64,000 nucleotides of DNA from Candidatus Kuenenia stuttgartensis (GTDB taxonomy: Bacteria; Planctomycetota; Planctomycetia; Planctomycetales; Planctomycetaceae). A program made the position numbers and the translations under genes. Below, in pieces: positions 38,190 through 48,382 of the stretch. Position 1 is the stretch's first letter. Each line of letters begins with the position of its first letter. The DNA lies in assembly GCA_945904015.1 (NCBI GenBank), contig CAMDPK010000009.1, forward strand, positions 1 through 64,000, in the 5' to 3' direction. The notes below the pieces were generated by a model. That model searched no databases, had not been told where the DNA came from, and was given only the letters and a program-made list of their open reading frames with translations.

Positions 38190-38277
38190 GGAGGATGGTC
38201 CGCCTTTGGCGGATTGCCCGTCATTTTCCTGCATTCCAAAACCGGACAGGCAATCCGCCAAAGGCGGACCATCCTCC
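38190..38277. repeat. Palindromic pair, family C (29-bp perfect arms)
   Basis: Arms 38190-38218 and 38249-38277 are exact reverse complements, starting GGAGGATGG and ending CCATCCTCC. Each arm holds a smaller hairpin TCCGCC-TTT-GGCGGA. It lies in the divergent gap between the SEC-C gene and the UDP-glucuronate decarboxylase gene. It has no GTAG foot, although the flanking GGATGG resembles family D. Confidence 0.8.
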
Positions 38278-38405
38278 GGTTGCGTGGGACACGGGATGTT
38301 AGTCGCTGTTTCCGTCGATTCACAGACAACGCAACCGCGTTGCCAGCGTCGCTGAAAGACTGCTAACGTCCGTCCTCAGACGTCCACAAATCATCGAGAA
38401 AAACC

Positions 38406-39344
38406 ATGTCCACGATCCTCGTCACCGGCGGTGCTGGATTCCTCGGAAGTCACCTCTGCGACCGGCTGATCGCTCGCGGAGACGACGTGATCTGCGTCGA
38501 CAACTTCTTCACCGGCCGCAAGGCGAACATCCAGCACTTGATCGGCAATCCGCACTTCGAGTTGATCCGCCACGACATCGTGCATCCGCTCGTTGTCGAG
38601 TGCGACCAGATTTACAACCTCGCCTGCCCCGCCTCGCCGGTCGCGTACCAGTTCAATCCGATCAAGACGATCAAGACCTCGACGGTCGGCATGGTCAACA
38701 TGCTCGGCCTGGCGAAACGCTGCCGAGCACGCTTCCTGCAAGCCAGCACTTCCGAGGTTTACGGCGACCCTCAAGTGCATCCGCAGACCGAGGACTATTG
38801 GGGCTACGTCAATCCGCTCGGCCCGCGAAGCTGCTACGACGAAGGCAAACGGATCGCCGAGTCGCTGTGCATGAACTACCACACGTCCAACGGCGTCGAG
38901 GTGCGGATTATTCGCATCTTCAACACCTACGGCCCGCGCATGGACCCCAACGACGGCCGAGTCATTTCCAACTTCATCTGCCAGGCTCTGCGCGGCGAGC
39001 CGATCACGATCTACGGTGACGGACAGCAGACCCGCTCGTTCTGTTACCGCGACGACTTGATCGAAGGCATGATCCGCCTGATGGACAACAACGAGCACAT
39101 CGGCCCGGTCAACATCGGCAACCCCGACGAGAAGACGATGCTCGAACTGGCCCAAGCGGTCATCGCCGAGACCGGCTCGAAGAGCGAACTGAAATTCGAG
39201 CCGCTCCCAAAAGACGACCCCAAACATCGCTGCCCCGACATCACCCGCGCCCGCACCTGGCTCGGCTGGGAACCGCGAGTCCCGCTGAACGTCGGGCTGG
39301 CGAAGACGGTGGAGTACTACCGGCAGTTGCTGGCCAGCAAATAA
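38406..39344 (+). CDS. uxs: UDP-glucuronate decarboxylase (UDP-xylose synthase)
   Basis: It converts UDP-glucuronate to UDP-xylose with bound NAD+, supplying xylose for surface glycans. It is an extended short-chain dehydrogenase. The nucleotide-binding [10 protein letters not shown] is at 7-16, the YxxxK catalytic pair is Y144/K148 (CYDEGK), and STSEVYGDP is at 114-122. [10 protein letters not shown] and [15 protein letters not shown] are characteristic of the bacterial UXS group. Its 312 residues are full length for cytoplasmic UXS. The start ATG follows an AGAAAAACC stretch. It is a stand-alone gene preceded by the family C palindrome. Related dTDP-glucose dehydratases differ at the [17 protein letters not shown] region, which favours UXS. 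Confidence 0.92.
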   Translation: MSTILVTGGAGFLGSHLCDRLIARGDDVICVDNFFTGRKANIQHLIGNPHFELIRHDIVHPLVVECDQIYNLACPASPVAYQFNPIKTIKTSTVGMVNMLGLAKRCRARFLQASTSEVYGDPQVHPQTEDYWGYVNPLGPRSCYDEGKRIAESLCMNYHTSNGVEVRIIRIFNTYGPRMDPNDGRVISNFICQALRGEPITIYGDGQQTRSFCYRDDLIEGMIRLMDNNEHIGPVNIGNPDEKTMLELAQAVIAETGSKSELKFEPLPKDDPKHRCPDITRARTWLGWEPRVPLNVGLAKTVEYYRQLLASK

Positions 39345-39402
39345 TTTCGTCTCGATGTTAGTCAATGCGCGAAGTGACCAGCATCACACGAAAGACGGTT
39401 GT

Positions 39403-39675
39403 ATGAGCGATCCAAGTCCCAATCATGTTGGCAGACGCGATTTTTGGATCGTGTTCGTTCTTTTCCTCGGATACATCGTCAGCATTGGTCCAATGCAGTC
39501 GTTGCACTATCGCGGCTACGTTGCTGGTGGAAGCTGGCGAACGGATCGAGCCTATTCGCCAATCGTTTGGATTTCAGATCATGGTCCCGAACCGATTCAG
39601 ACTGCAATCTACTGGTATGTGCGGCTATTTGATCCCAGCTACAGCCCGTATCGGACACATGGTGGCGTGATTTGA
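39403..39675 (+). CDS. Small single-span membrane protein, unknown
   Basis: A 90-residue product has one hydrophobic segment (FWIVFVLFLGYIVSI) close to the N-terminus, followed by an aromatic-rich soluble tail (LHYRGYVAGGSWR, AIYWYVRLFD). The N-in anchor suggests a membrane-tethered extracytoplasmic tail. The start at 39403 is preferred over an in-frame ATG at 39355, which lies only 10 bases past the decarboxylase stop. No family is recognised. The AT-leaning sequence differs from the neighbours, hinting at acquired DNA together with the following toxin-antitoxin pair. Confidence 0.5.
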   Translation: MSDPSPNHVGRRDFWIVFVLFLGYIVSIGPMQSLHYRGYVAGGSWRTDRAYSPIVWISDHGPEPIQTAIYWYVRLFDPSYSPYRTHGGVI

Positions 39676-39745
39676 CCGGCGCAAAGGCCAACGTACGATC
39701 ACATCCGCTTCCAAACTCACTGAGCGAAACGAGGACGAACCACTC

Positions 39746-39991
39746 ATGACACAAATCGCCGAAACCGTGTTGGACGCCTTACTAGAGTTGCCAGAGGCTG
39801 AACGCAGCGCGATCGCCGACCTGCTTTACGAGAGTCTGTGGAATACCAAGCTGTCGTCTGCCGATGCTGCCGCTTGGCAAGCATTTATCGAGGAGCGACT
39901 CGCCGAGGCCGATCGTGGTGACTTCGCGCCTGGAACAGCATTCGACGTCATCGAAGAGGCTCGTCGGGACTTGGCCGAAGGGAAGCTGTGA
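39746..39991 (+). CDS. Addiction-module antitoxin (TIGR02574-like)
   Basis: An 81-residue, acidic helical protein with the pattern LDALLELPEAERSAIADLLY and ending DLAEGKL matches the small 'addiction module component' proteins found before ParE-type toxins. It should bind and neutralise the toxin encoded next and probably repress the shared promoter. The TGA stop overlaps the toxin ATG by one base (TGATG), a typical coupled toxin-antitoxin arrangement. Confidence 0.8.
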   Translation: MTQIAETVLDALLELPEAERSAIADLLYESLWNTKLSSADAAAWQAFIEERLAEADRGDFAPGTAFDVIEEARRDLAEGKL

Positions 39992-40299
39992 TGGGCTTTC
40001 GGATCGTCGCCGGTGCGAGACGAGATTTCCGTGGCAGCATTGCCTGGTATGAACGAGAAGCCGGATTGGGAGCGAAGTTCATCGCCGCAGTCGAATCCGC
40101 CTTCTGTCGCATCGCAAACGAACCAGAAACACTCCCGTCCGCCGAGAATCCGTGGCCAAGTCGCGGACGTGACATTCGCCGATGTCCTGTGGATGGTTTT
40201 CCCTATCAAGTCTTTTTCGAGATTCGGCCAGACGAACTTGTCGTGCTTGCGGTCGCTCATGGTAGTCGGCGGCCTGGCTATTGGGCACGTCGGCGGTGA
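39991..40299 (+). CDS. ParE/RelE-family toxin
   Basis: The 102-residue basic protein reads FRIVAGARRDFRGSIAWYER, then GLGAKFIAAVESAFCRI, and ends with FFEIRPDELVVLAVAHGSRR. This is the RelE/ParE fold, with the closing VxxVxHxxRxPxxW signature represented by VLAVAHGSRRPGYWARR. ParE-type members poison gyrase and RelE-type cut mRNA; which applies is not decided by sequence. The ATG overlaps the antitoxin stop; a GTG three bases earlier is possible. It ends only 7 bases from the convergent purH stop, the one convergent junction here without a palindromic element. Confidence 0.85.
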   Translation: MGFRIVAGARRDFRGSIAWYEREAGLGAKFIAAVESAFCRIANEPETLPSAENPWPSRGRDIRRCPVDGFPYQVFFEIRPDELVVLAVAHGSRRPGYWARRR

Positions 40300-40306
40300 C
40301 GTTGGC

Positions 40307-41926
<1,620 letters not shown>

Positions 41927-41937
41927 GAATGAACTCC

Positions 41938-42007
41938 GTAGGATGGGCACTCTTGCCCGTCCCTCTTTCCCTCGATGAATGGGGACGGGCAAGAGTGCCC
42001 ATCCTAC
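41938..42007. repeat. REP-like inverted pair, family D
   Basis: GTAG at 41938-41941 and CTAC ending at 42007 bound two 26-base arms that are exact reverse complements. Each arm folds as GATGGGCA-CTCT-TGCCCGTC (one G-T wobble). It lies just upstream of the purH start, between purH and the minus-strand gene at 42052. Confidence 0.85.
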
Positions 42008-42051
42008 AAAACGCGGCCGATGCTAGTCGGCGGCGAAACCACTTCAAAGCG

Positions 42052-43023
42052 TCAGCCGTTGATCCGCTGCATGATCGCGTCATGCAGCGCGGGGACCGTC
42101 GCCTTGTGGTCTCCTTGGATATAAAAACTTTGTCCGCCGTCGGCGACGGTGCGGACGAGAATCGTCTTGAATGGGCGGAAGTAATAGCGCGGGTCGTTCT
42201 TCGGTGCTTCCTGTGAAAGATCATCTCCGAGGCTCGGCAGATCGAAGACGGCGGTCGTGAAGTGACTGATCTTTTCGTCGTGCTGATGCGCGACGTTGCG
42301 AGCCATCGCCAACGCCTTGAGATACACCTCCGGCCCCATCACCGCCGAGCCGATGTTGAGGAACACGCCCCCTTCCAACTTCGTGACAGACTGCGTGAAG
42401 ATCAGGAAGTCGGTGTACGAGGTCGCTCCGGCAGCGGCCCCGTCGAAGTTCGGATGCTCGTGGACAATGTCCTGGCCGATGCAGACGTGAACTGTGACCG
42501 GAACTCGCAGACGGGATCCGGCCGCGAAGATGCTCGTCTCGCGAAACGGAAATCGTTCTGCCTCAATCGTTCTGCCAACCGCTTCCCCGAATCCGAGTCC
42601 ATCACGATGCCCGGCACTGACCGCGTCATTCAACTGTGATGTCTCCTGCCACAAACCGAACTGCCCTTCTTTGACGTACTTGGCCACGCTCTCGCATGTT
42701 TGGCCGATCATCGCGAGTTCGAAATCATGAATCGCCCCAGCTCCGTTGAAGCCGATGTGCGTCACCAATCCGCGCTGCATCAAGTCGATCAACAGCGGAG
42801 CGTTGCCGGCTCGCAACACATGCGCGCCGCAGAGCAGGATGATCGCGCGGCCGTTCCGTTTCGCCTCGACGATCCGCTCGGCCAGAATCGGGATCGCGGG
42901 ATGCTCGAACGGCACTCGCGGGCCGCCGGGGACGTTGAGGATCGCCTCGCGACACAGGTCGTGGACTCGCTCGCCAAGCGGCAGAATCTTGAGTTGACTG
43001 CGATCAAATTGCGAGAACGGCAT
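42052..43023 (-). CDS. Deoxyhypusine-synthase-like protein
   Basis: This 323-residue cytoplasmic protein has the pattern ILLCGAHVLRAGNAPLLIDL then THIGFNGAGAIHDFELAMIG, which resembles the NAD-binding core of deoxyhypusine synthase relatives (COG1899-like) found in bacteria without eIF5A. True synthases carry an active-site lysine in a KNxxPxxxP-type segment; I do not see it, so a different reaction is likely. The C-terminal half has HEKISHFTTAVFDLP-like segments (actual QHDEKISHFTTAVFDLP). It lies upstream of purH on the same strand, separated by the family D palindrome. Assignment rests on motif resemblance only. Confidence 0.5.
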   Translation of the reverse strand: MPFSQFDRSQLKILPLGERVHDLCREAILNVPGGPRVPFEHPAIPILAERIVEAKRNGRAIILLCGAHVLRAGNAPLLIDLMQRGLVTHIGFNGAGAIHDFELAMIGQTCESVAKYVKEGQFGLWQETSQLNDAVSAGHRDGLGFGEAVGRTIEAERFPFRETSIFAAGSRLRVPVTVHVCIGQDIVHEHPNFDGAAAGATSYTDFLIFTQSVTKLEGGVFLNIGSAVMGPEVYLKALAMARNVAHQHDEKISHFTTAVFDLPSLGDDLSQEAPKNDPRYYFRPFKTILVRTVADGGQSFYIQGDHKATVPALHDAIMQRING

Positions 43024-43190
43024 GCAAGTCTCCGATCAAATGTGATCAACGAATAGCCCGGAGTGTGGCGAACGGCTCGTCGCGACGGGAGTCCGAGACC
43101 GTCCCGCTCATTGCAGTGGGCCGCGAGCGGAGATATTCCTCCGGCCTGTGACCGTGCCCCTCAAGGGGGCCGCAAGAACCGGAGACATTT

Positions 43191-46100
43191 ATGCTCGCGA
43201 CGCTCATCCGAATCGTGTTGGTTTTGTGGCTGACGGCGACCACCTGGCAATCGCCGTTGTTGGCCGAAGATTTCGCTGTCACCGCTCCGCCGGTGGAGTT
43301 GAAAGCCGATCCATTTCACAAGAAGTACGTCGATGCGGGCGGCTATCCGATTGTCGCGTCGGAGAAGGTCAACGACTACGCGCTCAAGGAGGCGGCCTAT
43401 CTGGTCAACTTGATGTTGGCGAATCGGCCGGATGTGAAGGCGGCGATGATCAAGAGTGGTTCGCGGCTGTGCATCATCGCTCACAACGAATTCACGACCG
43501 ACGTTCCGGAGTTCGCGTGGCTGAAGCCCAAAGATTATTGGGACGCGCGGGCTCGCGGGACCGGTGGGTCGCAGACTGATCCGTATTGCTCGTGCGGTGA
43601 GGAGAACTTGCTGGCGTATCCCGGCGATCCGTACTCGACCGAGAACATTCTGATTCACGAGTTCGCGCACAACATCCATCTGCGAGGCATGGTCAAAGTC
43701 GATCCAACGTTCGACCGCCGGTTGAAAGAAACCTACGACCGAGCGATGGCGGCCGGACTGTGGAAAGGGAAATACGCGGCGACCAATCATCACGAGTACT
43801 TCGCCGAAGGAGTGCAGTCCTGGTTCGACAACAACCGCGAGAACGACCACGACCACAACCACGTCAACACGCGCGTCGAACTGCTCGAGTACGACCCCGG
43901 CCTGGCGGCGATGTGCCGCGAAGTCTTCGGCGAGACAACGCTCGTCTACTCGAAGCCGACCACGCGGCTTAAGGATCATCTGGCCGGCTACGATCCGACG
44001 AAGGCACCGACATTCGTCTGGCCGGAGCGGCTCAATGAGGCTCGCCGACAGATTCGCGAGAAGGCGGTCAATCGTTCGAAGGAGGCTGAGAAGAAGGTCG
44101 AGAATCGCTCTGCGGTCAGCGATAAATCGTTATTGACGGTCGATCGAATCTTTGCGTCGAAGGACTTCGACGAGGAAGGTCGCAACACAATTGTTTGGAA
44201 GAAGCACGGGCCGGGATATTTCACCTTTGAGCCTTGGCCGAAGCGTCCCGCCGCAGATCCGCCAGCGAAAGACGGCGAGACGCCTCCAGCACGGCAGCTT
44301 GTGTGGCATGACACGGCGAGCACTGAAACGAAAGTCGTTGTCCTGGCCGAGTTGTTCACTCCGGCCGATGCGGAGAAGGACGACAAGGGCCACAAGAAGC
44401 CGCTGAACGTTGAGTCCTTTCAGTTCTCGGACGACGAATCGAAGTTGCTGATCTTCACGAACAGCCGTCGCGTCTGGCGACGGAACACGCGAGGAGATTA
44501 TTGGGTGCTCGACATCGCGAAGCGCGAATTGAAAAAGCTCGGAGGCGATGCCAACGGAAAACCGTCGACGCTGATGTTCGCGAAGTTCTCCCCCGATGTG
44601 TCCCGCGTCGCGTTCGTGCGGGAAAACAATCTCTTTGTCCAGAATCTCGCGGACATGAGCATCACCGCGCTGACGAAGGACGGCTCGGCGACGCTCATCA
44701 ACGGCACGTCGGATTGGGTCTACGAGGAGGAACTCGATCTGCGAGACGGCTATCGCTGGAGTCCCGATGGAAAATCGATTGCGTTTTGGCAGATCGACTC
44801 GTCCGGCGTGCGCGAGTTTTTCCTCATCAACAACACAGACGATTCGTACTCGAAGCCGATCGGCATTCGGTATCCGAAGGTCGGCGAACAGAACTCGGCC
44901 GCGCGGATCGGAGTCGTCAGCGTGACTGGTGGCGAGCCGAAATGGCTCGACGTTCCGGGTGATCCCCGCAATCACTACCTCGTGCAATTGGAGTGGACGC
45001 CGGACGGAAAACAGCTCGCGCTGCAACAGTTCAACCGGATTCAGAACACGAACCGCGTGATGCTGGCCGATCCGCAGACCGGAGCGACGCGCACGATCCT
45101 CACCGAGTCCGATCCGGCGTGGCTGGAAAACGAGAACCCGTTCCGTTGGATCAAGAACGGCGAGCAATTCCTTTGGATCAGCGAACGCGACGGCTGGCGG
45201 AGGCCGTATCTCGCGAAGGCAACGGAGGATAATGAATCGCCGCTTCGTCGCGTCACTCAAGAACAGTTCGACATGATCGGCCTTGAGGCGGTCGATGAAA
45301 CGAACGGGGCGATTTACTACGCCGCTTCGCCAGACAACGCGACGCAACGCTACCTCTACCGTGCGACTCTCGACGGCGAAAAAGGGGAGCGGCTGACGCC
45401 GGCCAATCTGCCCGGTTGGAACACCTACAACATTTCGCCGGATGGCAAATTCGCGGTCCACAGCTATTCGGCATTCTCGCGTCGACCGACCGTGCAGCTC
45501 ATCACGCTGCCGGAGCACAAACATGTGCGACTGTTGGTCAGCAATTCAAAGCTGTGCGTGGCGCTCGCCGCCCTCAAGCGGCCAACGGCTGAGTTCTTGC
45601 GGCTCGACATCGGCAACGACGTGCAGCTTGATGCGTGGTGCCTAAAGCCGCCCGGCTTCGATCCGGCCGCGATCAAAAAGTATCCGCTGCTGATCCACGT
45701 CTACGGCGAGCCACACGGCCAGACGGTGCGCGATGCCTGGAACAGCAAGTATGGGTTGTGGCATTGGATGTTGGCTCAGCAAGGCTACCTCGTGGCGAGC
45801 GTCGATAATCGCGGCACGATGTCCCCTCGCGGTCGCGAGTTTCGCAAGATCGTGCATCGTCAAGTCGGCATCTTGCACCCCACTGAGCAAGCCGCTGCCG
45901 CGCGCGAAATGCTCAAACGCTGGCCACAAGCCGACCCGGATCGCGTCGGCATCTGGGGCTGGAGCGGCGGCGGCTCATCGAGCCTGCACGCGATCTTCCA
46001 ATTCCCGGACCTGTATCGCACAGCGATCTCGATCGCGCCGGTCCCGAATCAAAAGCTGTACGACACGATATACCAAGAGCGCTACATGGGCCTCCCGGCC

Positions 46101-46397
46101 GACAACGCCGAGGGTTTCACGCGCGGCTCGCCGATCACTCACGCCAAGAATCTGAAAGGCAATCTGCTGATCGTCCACGGCACCGGTGACGACAACTGCC
46201 ACTATCAAGGAGTCGAACTTTTGATGAACGAGCTGATCTCGCACAACAAGAAGTTCTCGATGATGGCTTATCCAAATCGCAGCCACGCGATCTCGGAAGG
46301 GCAGAACACGACGCGGCATCTCTTCAGCCTGATGACCGAGTATCTGCATCAGCATCTGCCAGTCGGTCCCGTACCACAGAAGTCAGCATCGGAATGA
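43191..46397 (+). CDS. Secreted fusion of a zinc metallopeptidase-like domain and a DPP-IV type prolyl oligopeptidase (S9B)
   Basis: A signal peptide is evident (LIRIVLVLWLTATTWQ, cleavage near LLAEDF). Residues about 30-280 form a metallopeptidase-like domain with H156-E-x-x-H160 (HEFAHNIH) and E202/E206 in HHEYFAEG as likely third zinc ligand. A lysine-rich linker (about 280-310) leads to a DPP-IV family beta-propeller with DWVYEEE (E512, E513, the amino-terminus-binding pair in DPP-IV). The alpha/beta hydrolase domain follows with S925 in GWSGGG, D1000 in HGTGDDN and H1032 in NRSHA. Both catalytic sites look intact. It is followed 66 bases later by the secreted amidohydrolase gene, so the two may be co-transcribed. 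GGAGA precedes the ATG. Peptide scavenging in the periplasm or outside is inferred. Confidence 0.85.
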   Translation: MLATLIRIVLVLWLTATTWQSPLLAEDFAVTAPPVELKADPFHKKYVDAGGYPIVASEKVNDYALKEAAYLVNLMLANRPDVKAAMIKSGSRLCIIAHNEFTTDVPEFAWLKPKDYWDARARGTGGSQTDPYCSCGEENLLAYPGDPYSTENILIHEFAHNIHLRGMVKVDPTFDRRLKETYDRAMAAGLWKGKYAATNHHEYFAEGVQSWFDNNRENDHDHNHVNTRVELLEYDPGLAAMCREVFGETTLVYSKPTTRLKDHLAGYDPTKAPTFVWPERLNEARRQIREKAVNRSKEAEKKVENRSAVSDKSLLTVDRIFASKDFDEEGRNTIVWKKHGPGYFTFEPWPKRPAADPPAKDGETPPARQLVWHDTASTETKVVVLAELFTPADAEKDDKGHKKPLNVESFQFSDDESKLLIFTNSRRVWRRNTRGDYWVLDIAKRELKKLGGDANGKPSTLMFAKFSPDVSRVAFVRENNLFVQNLADMSITALTKDGSATLINGTSDWVYEEELDLRDGYRWSPDGKSIAFWQIDSSGVREFFLINNTDDSYSKPIGIRYPKVGEQNSAARIGVVSVTGGEPKWLDVPGDPRNHYLVQLEWTPDGKQLALQQFNRIQNTNRVMLADPQTGATRTILTESDPAWLENENPFRWIKNGEQFLWISERDGWRRPYLAKATEDNESPLRRVTQEQFDMIGLEAVDETNGAIYYAASPDNATQRYLYRATLDGEKGERLTPANLPGWNTYNISPDGKFAVHSYSAFSRRPTVQLITLPEHKHVRLLVSNSKLCVALAALKRPTAEFLRLDIGNDVQLDAWCLKPPGFDPAAIKKYPLLIHVYGEPHGQTVRDAWNSKYGLWHWMLAQQGYLVASVDNRGTMSPRGREFRKIVHRQVGILHPTEQAAAAREMLKRWPQADPDRVGIWGWSGGGSSSLHAIFQFPDLYRTAISIAPVPNQKLYDTIYQERYMGLPADNAEGFTRGSPITHAKNLKGNLLIVHGTGDDNCHYQGVELLMNELISHNKKFSMMAYPNRSHAISEGQNTTRHLFSLMTEYLHQHLPVGPVPQKSASE

Positions 46398-46463
46398 AGT
46401 CCTCATGGATTCACGTCTTCACCGAACCTCCCATCGCCTCTCTCTTCCATCAGGAGCGTCACT

Positions 46464-48296
46464 GTGAGCAGCCTGCGATTGTCCAATGTTGTGTGGATGG
46501 CCGTGTTCTCTCTGTTCGGTGTTGGTGCGATGGGAGCCGACGACATTCGCGAGTTGAAGCTGCGCGACTGGGAACCGAAGTCGATGCTGGTGACGAAGAC
46601 GACCATTCTTGAGAAGCCGCGGTTTCCGGTGATCGACATTCACAACCACCTGGGCGGCGGCCGGCAGTTTCTCACGCCGGAGCGGGTGCAACGGTATCTG
46701 ACGGAGATGGACGAGGCCGGAGTGCGCACGGTCGTGAATCTTGATGGCGGTTGGGGCGACCGATTGCAGGAAACGATCGAGGTGCTCGACAAGACACACC
46801 CCACTCGATTCGCGACGTTCGCGCTGGTCAACTTTGACGGCATCGACGACGACGATTGGTCGGAACGCGAAGCCTCGCGGCTCGCCGAAGGATTTCGGCA
46901 AGGGGCCAAGGGGCTGAAGATCGACAAGCGGCTGGGGCTGCGCTACCGCTACAAAAGCGGCAAGCTGATGCCGGTGGACGATCCGAAACTCGACGCGATT
47001 TGGGAGACGTGCGGCAAGCATCAGAAGCCGGTCGTGATTCACGTTTCCGACCCGGCCGCGTTCTTCACGCCGCTGGATCGGTTCAACGAACGCTGGCATG
47101 AACTCAACGCGAATCCCAACTGGCTATTCTTTGGCGACCAGTTTCCGAAGCGGGAGGACATCCTCGACCAACTGCATCGCGTGATCGAACGGCATCCCAA
47201 GACGACGTTCGTCAACACGCACTTCGGGAACAATGCCGAAGACCTCGCGGCAGTCGGAGAGAAGCTCGACAAGTATCCGAACATGCTTGTCGATTTCGAC
47301 GCCCGCATTTCGGAACTCGGCCGAGCGCCGTATTCGGCCCGGCGGTTCTTCGTGAAATATCAAGACCGCATCCTGTTCGGTACCGACACGACTCCTCGGC
47401 GCGATGCGTTCCGCATTTACTACCGTTTCCTGGAAACCGACGACGAATACTTCAACTGCGCGGCCAGTCATCATCTCCAAGGTTTCTGGATGATTTACGG
47501 CCTGTACTTGCCCGACGAGGTGCTCGAAAAGATTTACCACAAGAATGCCGAGCGCGTGCTGGGGCTGACTCCGCGTCCCGATGCCAACGCGCAGGCCGCG
47601 ACGACGGACCCTGCCGGCCAGGTGCTGCGAGTCCGTTCAACCGCAGATTTCGAGATCACCGGCGACGGCAAAAACGAGGCGTGGTCGAAGGTCGAATGGC
47701 AATCGCTCTACCGCCGCAACGGGGCTGGCCTGCCGCTGCTCGAAGAGCCAGCAAACCGCTCGCGTGTGAAGCTACTTTATTCCACGCAGGGTTTGTACGT
47801 GTTGCTGGACGGTGCCGATAAAAAGTTGACCGCGACGTTCGACCGCGACGGCGCTCACCTGTGGGAAGAAGATTGCTTCGAGGTCTTTCTGTGGCCCGAC
47901 GAGAAGCAGCCAAATTATTTCGAGTACGAAATATCACCGCTCGGTTTTGAGTTGCCGCTGTTGATGTCGAACCAAAACGGAAAACTCTTTCGCTGGCAGC
48001 CGTGGACATTCGACGAAGAGCGGCAAGGCATCCCCCGCAAGGTTCGTAAAGCGACGTCGATCACCGGCGGCCCGAAGCAATCGGGAGCAGACATCTCCGG
48101 TTGGACGGCTGAAGTGTTCTTGCCGTACCACTTGCTTCAGCCGCTCAACAACGTGTCGCCCAAACCGGGGACAACTTGGCGAGCCAACTTCTACCGCATG
48201 GATCACGACGGCGGTCGCACGACCGCTTGGAGTTGGGCACCCGTCGGTCGCAGCTTTCACGAAATCCAAAAATTCGGAACGCTGACGTTCGAGTAA
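46464..48296 (+). CDS. Secreted amidohydrolase-2 family protein with CBM9-like C-terminal domain
   Basis: A signal peptide runs to about residue 25 (VWMAVFSLFGVGAMGADD). The amidohydrolase-related TIM barrel (about 50-370) shows the metal motif VIDIHNHLGG, then KPVVIHVSDP, TTFVNTHFGNNAED and ILFGTDTTPRRD, the ligands expected for amidohydrolase family 2. After a short linker, residues about 390-610 resemble the family 9 carbohydrate-binding-like domain (DFEITGDGKNEAWSKVEW, LWEEDCFEVFLWPDEK). The start is a GTG with AGGAG 7 bases upstream. It is adjacent to the metallopeptidase/DPP-IV fusion. The substrate is unknown; sugar lactone or aromatic acid chemistry is typical of the family. Confidence 0.8.
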   Translation: MSSLRLSNVVWMAVFSLFGVGAMGADDIRELKLRDWEPKSMLVTKTTILEKPRFPVIDIHNHLGGGRQFLTPERVQRYLTEMDEAGVRTVVNLDGGWGDRLQETIEVLDKTHPTRFATFALVNFDGIDDDDWSEREASRLAEGFRQGAKGLKIDKRLGLRYRYKSGKLMPVDDPKLDAIWETCGKHQKPVVIHVSDPAAFFTPLDRFNERWHELNANPNWLFFGDQFPKREDILDQLHRVIERHPKTTFVNTHFGNNAEDLAAVGEKLDKYPNMLVDFDARISELGRAPYSARRFFVKYQDRILFGTDTTPRRDAFRIYYRFLETDDEYFNCAASHHLQGFWMIYGLYLPDEVLEKIYHKNAERVLGLTPRPDANAQAATTDPAGQVLRVRSTADFEITGDGKNEAWSKVEWQSLYRRNGAGLPLLEEPANRSRVKLLYSTQGLYVLLDGADKKLTATFDRDGAHLWEEDCFEVFLWPDEKQPNYFEYEISPLGFELPLLMSNQNGKLFRWQPWTFDEERQGIPRKVRKATSITGGPKQSGADISGWTAEVFLPYHLLQPLNNVSPKPGTTWRANFYRMDHDGGRTTAWSWAPVGRSFHEIQKFGTLTFE

Positions 48297-48304
48297 AACA
48301 CTCT

Positions 48305-48382
48305 GGCGAGCGGAGGGTGTCAACCCTCCGAGTTTTCATGCCTGCGGACAAGCACTCGGAGGGTTGACACCCTCCGCTCGCC
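48305..48382. repeat. Palindromic pair, family E (28-bp perfect arms)
   Basis: Arms 48305-48332 and 48355-48382 are exact reverse complements, with ends GGCGAG and CTCGCC. Each arm contains its own hairpin CGGAGGGT-GTCA-ACCCTCCG. It lies at the convergent junction of the amidohydrolase and HAD genes and encodes the last residues of the latter. A decayed copy of the same family is inside the ABC permease gene at 54443-54543. Confidence 0.85.

Noticed and set aside
34836-38366. Open plus-strand frame of 1176 codons opposite ribD and the SEC-C gene
   Set aside because: Composition is Arg/Gln/His-rich without domain motifs. It is the mirror of two genes with clear families and arises from high third-position GC.
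39746-40299. Frameshifted single gene
   Set aside because: The two frames match the known antitoxin and ParE/RelE toxin families, and the one-base stop/start overlap is the usual arrangement.
41927-41992. Longer purH N-terminus
   Set aside because: The extra 22 codons are the translation of the family D palindrome, whereas MAGSFPRRALISVSDKTG matches the normal PurH start.
48305-48382. Intrinsic terminator or riboswitch
   Set aside because: The perfect arms lack a T-tract on either strand, are partly coding, and recur inside a gene at 54443, so a palindromic element fits better.
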